From: Trueperaceae bacterium | Lineage (GTDB): Bacteria > Deinococcota > Deinococci > Deinococcales > Trueperaceae | Assembly (NCBI GenBank): GCA_007130445.1 | Contig: SLSM01000124.1 | Span: forward strand, 1 to 5,413 | Length of the DNA: 5,413 nt | Direction: 5' to 3' | Part shown: in pieces, positions 1 to 3,797 of the stretch | How the letters are laid out: the number at the start of each line of letters is the position of its first letter | How positions within the stretch are numbered: position 1 is the first letter of the stretch | Position numbers and translations under genes: made by a program | The notes under the pieces: generated by a model | What the model saw: only the letters and a program-made list of their open reading frames with translations | The model's database searches: none | Told to the model about the DNA's origin: nothing

Positions 1-235
1 CCTCGGCCGTGGGCTGCAGCAGATCGGCGAGCTCGCCGACGATGCCGCCGAAGACGTCGAGCAGCAGCGCCTCCTTGCTGGCGTAGTGGCGGAAGAAGGT
101 GGCGTAGCCGACGTCGGCGCGGTCCACCAGCTCGCGGACCGTCAGGTCGTCGAACGGTCGTACGGCAGCCAGTTCGAGCAGGGCGTGAGCGAGCGCCGCC
201 CGCGTGCGCCGTACCCGTCGATCAGTGTCCTGCAC
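1..235 (-). CDS. TetR-family transcriptional regulator, N-terminal part (cut by left window edge)
   Basis: Reading the minus strand from a GTG at 235-233 gives 78 residues before the window ends. Residues 6-25 form the basic first helix (RRVRRTRAALAHALLEL). Residues 31-50 hold the TetR helix-turn-helix, with LTVRELVDRADVGYATFFRH followed by the typical YASKEALL (51-58). The C-terminal ligand-binding domain lies outside the window, so the inducer cannot be guessed. An in-frame ATG at 262-260 would add nine residues (MCGFWYPRR), which look unlike a TetR N-terminus. I prefer GTG because homology begins there and because a TACCCT box lies only six bases upstream, as in leaderless genes. The gene is divergent from the kinase-like gene at 329 and is the likely regulator of it and of itself. 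The family call is secure; the exact start is less so. Confidence 0.9.
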   Translation of the reverse strand, partial: MQDTDRRVRRTRAALAHALLELAAVRPFDDLTVRELVDRADVGYATFFRHYASKEALLLDVFGGIVGELADLLQPTAE

Positions 236-328
236 CCGTCGAGGGTACCAGAAGCCGCACATACGAGCCACATATGTCTTATGCTCCATCTAGCTCATTA
301 CGAGGCCGGGCGACGAGGAGACAGAGCC
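236..328. promoter_or_regulatory. Divergent promoter/operator region between the TetR gene and the kinase-like gene
   Basis: This 93-base gap is the only place for promoters of both genes, and its middle (about 259-300) is clearly richer in A and T than its surroundings. An imperfect inverted repeat, CATACGA (260-266) and TCTTATG (277-283), matches at six of seven pairs with a 10-base spacer. A second overlapping one is ACATA (259-263) with TATGT (273-277). Either could be the operator for the divergent TetR repressor. For the minus-strand gene, TACCCT (247-242) is a possible -10 box. For the plus-strand gene, TATGCT (280-285) is a possible -10 box, but neither has a convincing -35. A repressor bound to the repeat would cover the plus-strand -10. 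That is inference. Confidence 0.5.
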
Positions 329-1060
329 ATGACCGAGTTCCTGGTCGGCACCGCGATCCTGTTGGCCTATCACCTGACGGCCGTGTTCGCGCTGCCGCTG
401 GCGATCGGCACGTGCACGCGCCTGCCGCTCGAGGTCGTGCGCAAGGCGCAGCACATCGCCTACGCCCTCTCGATGTTCCTGCTGCTCGGCCTGTTCGAGC
501 ACTGGTACCTCGCGGTGGGCGCCGCATTCGCACTCCCACTGCTGGCGTATCCGGTGCTCGCGCTCTGGGAACGCCACCCCTCCTACGGGCACCTGATGAC
601 CGACCGCAGCGTCGGCGGCGGTGAACTCCGGCGGCAGATGATGTACGTGCAGCTCGCGTTCGCGATCCTGATCACCGTGTTCTGGGGCGGACTCGGCCCC
701 GACTGGCGCCCGCTCGTCGCCGCGGCCGCCATGGTCTGGGGGTTCGGCGACGCGGCCGCCGCGCTGGTCGGCACGCTGGTTGGGCGACACGGCGTCCGCC
801 ACCGCGACGTCGAGGGTGCCAAGACCTTCGAAGGGACGGCCGCGATGATCGCAGCGGGCGCCGCAGCCACCTTCCTCACGCTCACGATCTACGGCGGGGC
901 ACCGTGGTGGGTCAGCCTGGGGGCTGCTGCGCTGGTGGCGCCGGTCGCGGGCATCGTCGAGCTCTTCTCGCGCCGTGGGTTCGACACGCTCACGGTGCCA
1001 TTCGCCGCCGCCGCCGCGCTGGTGCCCTGGTGGTTGCTCGTTGCGGGAACGGCCGGATAG
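329..1060 (+). CDS. Dolichol kinase / phytol kinase-like integral membrane protein (SEC59/VTE5 type)
   Basis: This 243-residue, very hydrophobic protein has about seven or eight membrane segments (roughly 3-27, 42-60, 61-80, 105-123, 127-150, 170-189, 195-213, 222-240). It carries the signature of the CTP-dependent polyprenol kinase and CDP-diglyceride synthetase-like family. RKAQH at 38-42 comes first. Then GFGDAAAALVG (138-148) has an aspartate at 141, followed by GRH (152-154), KTFEG (165-169) and DTLTVP (219-224). Members phosphorylate membrane-anchored prenols such as dolichol or phytol, or sometimes diacylglycerol; the true substrate here is unknown. I chose ATG 329 because GAGGAG (315-320) sits eight bases upstream. 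The reading frame stays open further upstream, but that part overlaps the TetR gene antisense. It is the first gene of a pair, with the next start three bases after its stop, and is probably controlled by the divergent TetR. Confidence 0.82.
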   Translation: MTEFLVGTAILLAYHLTAVFALPLAIGTCTRLPLEVVRKAQHIAYALSMFLLLGLFEHWYLAVGAAFALPLLAYPVLALWERHPSYGHLMTDRSVGGGELRRQMMYVQLAFAILITVFWGGLGPDWRPLVAAAAMVWGFGDAAAALVGTLVGRHGVRHRDVEGAKTFEGTAAMIAAGAAATFLTLTIYGGAPWWVSLGAAALVAPVAGIVELFSRRGFDTLTVPFAAAAALVPWWLLVAGTAG

Positions 1061-1063
1061 CGC

Positions 1064-1729
1064 GTGCCACCGCGAGCAGACGACGGACTGGCGAGCCGCG
1101 AGCGGACGCTCCTCGCCGCGTTGCTGTTGAGCCTGTGGGCGCCGCTGGCCACGGGGCTGGCGGTGCTGCTCAGCCGATCGACGACCCAGGTCGCCGACTT
1201 CGTGCGCCGCAGCGCCGAACTGGTGGCGGTTGCACTCACGTGGGCCGTGGTCCGCCGGCTGCGCCGGCGCGGCGACCTCGACGCAGCGCAGCGTGCCGGC
1301 TTGGAGCGCGTCGCCGCCCGTGGCGTCGCGGTGGCGTTGGCGCTCTCCGGCGCGGTCATGCTCCTCCTCGCCGCCGGCCGCGTGCGGTCGTTCGATCCAG
1401 GTGGCGACGTGCGGCTCGGCCTCCTCATCGCCGTGATGGGCTTGGCGACCAACGCCTGGTTCTGGCGCCGCTTCCACGCCCTGGCGTACGAGCGGCCCGA
1501 CGCGCTGATCGACGCCCAACGGCGCCTGTACCGGGCCAAGGTCGCCGTCGACGCCTGCGTGATCGCCGCGCTCGCCACCATCCTCTGGGCGCCAGGGCAC
1601 CCCGCCACGCGCTGGGTCGACCTCGGGGGCTCGGTCGCCGTGGCCGTCTACCTCGGGTGGAGTGCATGGCGGACACTGGCGGCTGGCACTCGCCCGATGC
1701 GCCCGTCTTCGCGGGGCTCGACGAACTGA
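1064..1729 (+). CDS. CDF-like six-helix membrane protein with degenerate metal-binding sites
   Basis: The 221-residue product has six predicted membrane helices (about 17-38, 50-65, 86-105, 117-134, 157-175, 185-202), the layout of the transmembrane domain of cation diffusion facilitators. The stretch STTQVADFVRRSAELVAV (39-56) lines up with the second helix of that family. At the metal site, however, the usual H/D-x3-D pair is Arg48 and Glu52. In the fifth helix the usual H-x3-D pair is Lys159 and Asp163. The cytoplasmic C-terminal dimer domain of about 80 residues is missing. So the fold resembles a zinc or manganese exporter, but canonical transport looks unlikely; a charged-pair membrane partner or a different substrate is possible. 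The GTG start lies three bases after the kinase-like stop with no good Shine-Dalgarno, suggesting translational coupling. The family assignment is from pattern memory and moderate. Confidence 0.6.
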   Translation: MPPRADDGLASRERTLLAALLLSLWAPLATGLAVLLSRSTTQVADFVRRSAELVAVALTWAVVRRLRRRGDLDAAQRAGLERVAARGVAVALALSGAVMLLLAAGRVRSFDPGGDVRLGLLIAVMGLATNAWFWRRFHALAYERPDALIDAQRRLYRAKVAVDACVIAALATILWAPGHPATRWVDLGGSVAVAVYLGWSAWRTLAAGTRPMRPSSRGSTN

Positions 1730-1842
1730 CGCTCGAGCGCTACAGCACAACGGCCTGCATCAGCCGCGTGGCGTCACGGTGGCGGCTGCCACGGTTCGTG
1801 GACCGATGGTCCGACCTGGTGTCGGGGCTCTCCTCGAGCGTC
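1728..1842. repeat. 10-bp perfect inverted repeat bounding a 115-bp segment
   Basis: GACGCTCGAG at 1728-1737 recurs inverted as CTCGAGCGTC at 1833-1842, with 95 bases between the arms. The left arm overlaps the stop codon of the CDF-like gene (1727-1729). The right arm starts exactly at the break in the Walker A motif of the P-loop remnant. It might mark ends of a small inserted or inverted segment, or the site of a deletion. There is no coding capacity inside and no obvious target-site duplication. CTCGAG is a common word in DNA of this composition, so chance is a real alternative. Confidence 0.35.
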
Positions 1843-1880
1843 CCCACGCCGGACATGCCCGTGACGAGGATGTGGTTCAT
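1740..1880 (-). pseudogene. Remnant of a P-loop (AAA/adenylate-kinase-like) ATP-binding protein, broken at Walker A
   Basis: The minus-strand ATG at 1880-1878 overlaps the paiB-like stop as ATGA. The frame begins MNHILVTGMSGVG, the usual opening of small P-loop kinases (beta strand, then GxSGxGK[ST]). The next residues should be K-S/T, but the protein continues T-L-E-E, as if the two codons for Lys-Ser were lost. The following 30 or so residues are polar, resemble nothing I know, and stop at 1742-1740 after only 46 codons. Intact relatives are usually 160-200 residues. None of the three frames after the break restores a kinase. The ATGA overlap argues that this was once a genuine operon gene. 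It fills the whole gap between paiB and the convergent gene ending at 1729. It could instead be a chance ORF, but the N-terminal match and coupling make that less likely. Confidence 0.6.
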
Positions 1881-2518
1881 CGATCGGACGCCGTGGACGT
1901 GTGCTCGGCGACGAGCGCGGCCGACGCTGCGTCGCCACGGCCCCGAAGCCCCGCCACGACCCCCGCCTTGTCCGCATTCGGCCGGTTCTGGCTGGTCTTC
2001 CACTTGCCCAGCAGCCGCTCGATCGGGATCTCCACGCCGACGATCGCGCCCAGCATCCGCTCGGTGTACTCGGCCGGCGCGTCCGTCACCGCCCACGGCG
2101 CCGCTTCGGTGGCCTCGTGCACGTCCGTCAGGCTCGAGACGTGGGCCAGCAGCCACGCGCGATCCTCGATGAAGGTCGGCACCCCGCGCGCGTGGACGAC
2201 CGCGTAGTTCCAGGTCGGCACCGTCTTCCCGTGCTCGCGCTTGCTCGCGTACCACGACGGGGTGACGTACGCATGCGGACCCTGGAACGAGACGACGCTG
2301 CGGACCGCCGAAGGCGGCGATCGCCACACCGGGTTCGCACGCGCGACGTGCCCCACCAACGTCCCGAACGGCCCACGCTCGGCGTCGAGCAGGAAGGGGA
2401 CGTGGTTCGTGAGCAGGTCGTCCTCACCCAGCAGCGTCCATGTGCCGAGCGGGTGGGCTCGGACGAGTGCGTGCATCACCTCGAGGCGCGTCTCCTCGTT
2501 CGGCGTTGGCGTGTACAT
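1877..2518 (-). CDS. paiB: PaiB-like FMN-binding negative transcriptional regulator
   Basis: This complete 213-residue protein has the PaiB motifs in order. YTP is at 2-4 and LLTNHVPFLL at 35-44. GHVARANPVW at 56-65 is followed by FQGPHAYVTPSWY at 78-90 and GKTVPTWNYAVVHARG at 97-112. IVGVEIPIERLLGKWKTSQN at 159-178 closes the set. The fold is a split-barrel flavin-binding dimer. In Bacillus, PaiB was linked to repression of sporulation and protease genes, whereas most homologues have no proven role. The C-terminal tail after residue 185 is loose and Ala/Arg-rich. The ATG at 2518 has no Shine-Dalgarno, but a TACCCT box ends seven bases upstream, so the message may be leaderless. The gene lies 34 bases behind the VOC gene and overlaps the P-loop remnant by ATGA, so a three-gene unit is likely. 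Confidence 0.93.
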   Translation of the reverse strand: MYTPTPNEETRLEVMHALVRAHPLGTWTLLGEDDLLTNHVPFLLDAERGPFGTLVGHVARANPVWRSPPSAVRSVVSFQGPHAYVTPSWYASKREHGKTVPTWNYAVVHARGVPTFIEDRAWLLAHVSSLTDVHEATEAAPWAVTDAPAEYTERMLGAIVGVEIPIERLLGKWKTSQNRPNADKAGVVAGLRGRGDAASAALVAEHTSTASDR

Positions 2519-2525
2519 GGGCCAA

Positions 2526-2531
2526 AGGGTA
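2526..2531 (-). promoter_or_regulatory. Candidate -10 box for a leaderless paiB-like transcript
   Basis: On the minus strand TACCCT lies in the 34-base gap behind the VOC gene and is followed by seven bases and then the ATG at 2518. A transcript starting at the ATG would have no leader, which is common in actinobacteria. The same hexamer, preceded by G, stands six bases before the TetR-gene GTG. No clear -35 is visible. Confidence 0.35.
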
Positions 2532-2552
2532 CGCGAACCGGGGCGCCGCCGC

Positions 2553-2984
2553 TCACGCGTCGGTTCCAGGCACCCGCTCGGCCTCCTCGAACAGCGTCAC
2601 CTGCAAACCCTCCGGATCCTGCAACCGCACGTTCCGGTCACCCCACGGCGTGGTCACCGGTGGATGGACCACGGTCGCACCGTGCTCGACCAGGCGAGCG
2701 AGTGCCGCATCGAGATCCGGCACCTGCAGCGCCAGACGCACCGGACCGCTGACGCGTCCACCCGCCTCGAGCCCGTCCACGTGTGCGGCGTACGGCTTGT
2801 CGAAGAGCTCGAGCGTGGCGTGCCCGAGCGGCACCATGACCCCGCGGGCGTCGGCGCCGTGCCGCCAGGTGGCGGTCGGCTCGAGCCCCAGGCCGGCCAG
2901 GTAGAAGCGCTCGAGCCGGTCGAGGTCACGCGACGTGAGCGCGACGCGGAGCTGGAGCACGGGTGGTGACGAGCGCTCAGGCAT
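2553..2984 (-). CDS. VOC-family (glyoxalase/bleomycin-resistance fold) protein
   Basis: This 143-residue protein has the two beta-alpha-beta-beta-beta modules of the vicinal-oxygen-chelate superfamily. The first runs from about 8 to 66: LQLRVALTSRDLDRLERFY, then GLGLEPTATW, then HATLELF with Glu59 as a possible metal ligand. The second runs from about 81 to 134: VRLALQVPDLDAALARLVEHG, then NVRLQDPEGLQVTLFEE with Glu133 as a possible ligand. The full first-position histidine ligands of glyoxalase I are not evident, so the substrate is unknown. Options include a small-molecule dioxygenase, lyase or drug-binding protein. I chose ATG 2984 over an in-frame start at 3008 because AGGAGG (2996-2991) precedes it by six bases and the extra residues lack homology. 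It is the first gene of the minus-strand run and divergent from the DUF6428-type gene. Confidence 0.87.
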   Translation of the reverse strand: MPERSSPPVLQLRVALTSRDLDRLERFYLAGLGLEPTATWRHGADARGVMVPLGHATLELFDKPYAAHVDGLEAGGRVSGPVRLALQVPDLDAALARLVEHGATVVHPPVTTPWGDRNVRLQDPEGLQVTLFEEAERVPGTDA

Positions 2985-2990
2985 GTGGTT

Positions 2991-2996
2991 CCTCCT
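2991..2996 (-). promoter_or_regulatory. Ribosome binding site that fixes the VOC gene start
   Basis: A perfect AGGAGG on the minus strand is separated by six bases from the ATG at 2984. It lies inside the sequence that would be coding if the start at 3008 were used, so it decides for the shorter protein. Confidence 0.8.
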
Positions 2997-3003
2997 GAGC
3001 CGG

Positions 3004-3033
3004 ATCATGTGCTTCGGTGCGAGCGTGGAGCAA
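3004..3033 (-). promoter_or_regulatory. Weak candidate promoter for the VOC gene
   Basis: On the minus strand TTGCTC (3033-3028) and CATGAT (3009-3004) are separated by 18 bases and would start transcription about 10 to 15 bases upstream of the VOC ATG. This overlaps the ribosome binding site closely, so the leader would be very short. The match is only partial and the call is tentative. Confidence 0.25.
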
Positions 3034-3068
3034 CCGCCCCAACCCAGGTCGGCGCGTTACGCATCTCG

Positions 3069-3097
3069 TTGACGAGTACGAGCCGCGGCAGTAACCT
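3069..3097 (+). promoter_or_regulatory. Sigma-70-like promoter of the DUF6428-type gene
   Basis: TTGACG (3069-3074) and TAACCT (3092-3097) are spaced by 17 bases, the best promoter match in the window. The predicted start of transcription is near 3104, giving a leader of about 37 bases that contains the palindrome at 3108-3123 and the ribosome binding site AGGAGGGG at 3128-3135. Confidence 0.65.
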
Positions 3098-3107
3098 CTG
3101 CTCACGT

Positions 3108-3123
3108 ATCGACGATCGTCGAT
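3108..3123. promoter_or_regulatory. Perfect 16-bp palindrome just after the predicted transcription start: candidate operator
   Basis: ATCGACGATCGTCGAT reads the same on both strands with no mismatch. It lies about four bases after the predicted start of transcription and five bases before the Shine-Dalgarno sequence. A homodimeric repressor bound here would block the promoter at 3069-3097. In RNA it could form only a six-pair stem with a GATC loop, so DNA binding is the more natural reading. No gene for a matching repressor is seen nearby other than the distant TetR. Confidence 0.5.
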
Positions 3124-3140
3124 GCATAGGAGGGGTGGCC

Positions 3141-3707
3141 ATGACCACGGCCGAGTTCCTCGCACACCTCGAACGTCACCGCGATCGTCGCCTCGCGTTC
3201 GGCGCCGGCGATGCCGGCGTCGCGCCCGGGTACCACGTGACCGAGATCAAGGTCACGACGGTCCACGCCGTCGACTGCGGAGGTCGCTCCACGCAATGGA
3301 ACGAGACCACGGTCCAGCTCTGGTCTCCTGGCGCCGCGCACCGCGGCGAGCTCATGGCCGTCCCAAAGTTCCTCGACATCTACGACCGCGTCGGCCGCCT
3401 GGTCCCGATCGACGACCACGCCAGGGTTCGCGTCGAGTACGGCGCGCCGGGCGAACCAGCCATCGCCTACGTCGTCACGGACGTGGTGACGCGCGAGGGC
3501 GACGTCCTGGACGTCCGACTCGCGGCGCCCGCCGTCGCTTGCAAGGCACGCGACCGCTCCGTCGGCGACGTCCCCCTCGTGGACGCCACCGCGCCGGCGC
3601 TCGAACGCTCCGGTGCGGTCCTCGCCGTGGTGGACGAGGGGTGCTGCGGGCAGAGCGGCGCGGTGCACGTCGCGAGCGGTTCGCGCGTCTCGGCCTGTTG
3701 CGGCTGA
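3141..3707 (+). CDS. DUF6428-type protein with paired-cysteine C-terminus, possibly metalloid-related
   Basis: This 188-residue soluble protein has a conserved core from about 27 to 85. It contains VAPGYHVTEIKVTTVHAVDCGG followed by NETTVQLW and KFLDIYDRVG. From memory this matches the DUF6428 family, whose genes often sit beside arsR in arsenic-resistance loci and whose C-termini end in paired cysteines. Here the cysteines are Cys46, Cys134, then Cys168-Cys169 (GCCGQSG) and Cys186-Cys187 at the very end (ACCG). Such pairs could bind a soft metal or arsenite, or sense redox state. No reaction is known to me. ATG 3141 is supported by AGGAGGGG (3128-3135). The gene stands alone behind its own promoter and palindrome; no arsR, arsB, arsC or arsM is in the window, so the metalloid link is inference from the family. 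Confidence 0.72.
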   Translation: MTTAEFLAHLERHRDRRLAFGAGDAGVAPGYHVTEIKVTTVHAVDCGGRSTQWNETTVQLWSPGAAHRGELMAVPKFLDIYDRVGRLVPIDDHARVRVEYGAPGEPAIAYVVTDVVTREGDVLDVRLAAPAVACKARDRSVGDVPLVDATAPALERSGAVLAVVDEGCCGQSGAVHVASGSRVSACCG

Positions 3708-3738
3708 GTTAAGCGCTCGCGCCTCGCACACCCCGCGG

Positions 3739-3744
3739 TAGCAT
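3739..3744 (+). promoter_or_regulatory. Candidate -10 box upstream of the two-domain nucleotidyltransferase
   Basis: TAGCAT lies in the 86-base gap after the DUF6428-type gene and is followed five bases later by GTG (3750). Transcription would start at or within a base or two of that GTG, making the short upstream ORF nearly leaderless and the leader of the main gene about 44 bases. No clear -35 is visible, and I see no convincing terminator in this gap. Confidence 0.35.
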
Positions 3745-3749
3745 CCACC

Positions 3750-3797
3750 GTGCGCACACCCGCCCCAACGGCCCGCACCGGCAACCGCCGGACATGA
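3750..3797 (+). CDS. Possible 15-codon leaderless upstream ORF overlapping the next start (ATGA)
   Basis: GTG at 3750 opens 15 codons (VRTPAPTARTGNRRT) ending with TGA at 3795-3797, which overlaps the ATG of the nucleotidyltransferase gene (3794) as ATGA. It begins five bases after a TAGCAT box. The peptide is Arg-, Thr- and Pro-rich with no recognisable motif. Its function, if real, would be to bring ribosomes to a start codon that lacks a Shine-Dalgarno sequence. Short open frames are common in such DNA, so this is a hypothesis. Confidence 0.3.
   Translation: MRTPAPTARTGNRRT
3778..3791 (+). other. Small hairpin immediately before the nucleotidyltransferase start codon
   Basis: CCGGC (3778-3782) and GCCGG (3787-3791) can pair around an AACC loop, ending two bases before the ATG at 3794. 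It would hinder direct ribosome entry. A ribosome translating the short upstream ORF would open it. The stem is only five G-C pairs, so stability is modest. Confidence 0.4.

Noticed and set aside
86..328. Upstream extension of the kinase-like frame by 81 residues
   Set aside because: It lies antisense to the TetR gene and across the divergent control region, has no family similarity, and the ATG at 329 has a good ribosome binding site.
290..1750. 486-residue open frame on the minus strand
   Set aside because: It is antisense to two well-supported membrane-protein genes, and its product is low-complexity Arg/His/Glu-rich sequence typical of shadow frames in GC-rich DNA.
1728..1842. The 10-bp inverted repeat as ends of a true insertion element
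   Set aside because: No transposase, no visible target duplication, and the missing kinase part is not found on the other side of the segment, where the CDF-like gene lies.
904..2172. 422-residue open frame on the plus strand
   Set aside because: It crosses the ends of several real genes in the wrong frame or strand and is Arg/Pro/Ala-rich without domains. Its part near 1830-1880 is the complement of the P-loop remnant.
2553..2984. VOC gene as the arsenic lyase ArsI, partner of the DUF6428-type gene
   Set aside because: The protein contains no cysteine pair of the kind ArsI uses to bind arsenic, and the gene is transcribed away from the DUF6428-type gene.
2985..3008. Longer VOC protein starting at 3008
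   Set aside because: The extra eight residues include the perfect AGGAGG that serves the start at 2984.
3708..3749. Rho-independent terminator after the DUF6428-type gene
   Set aside because: No stable stem followed by a T run is visible, only short GC words.
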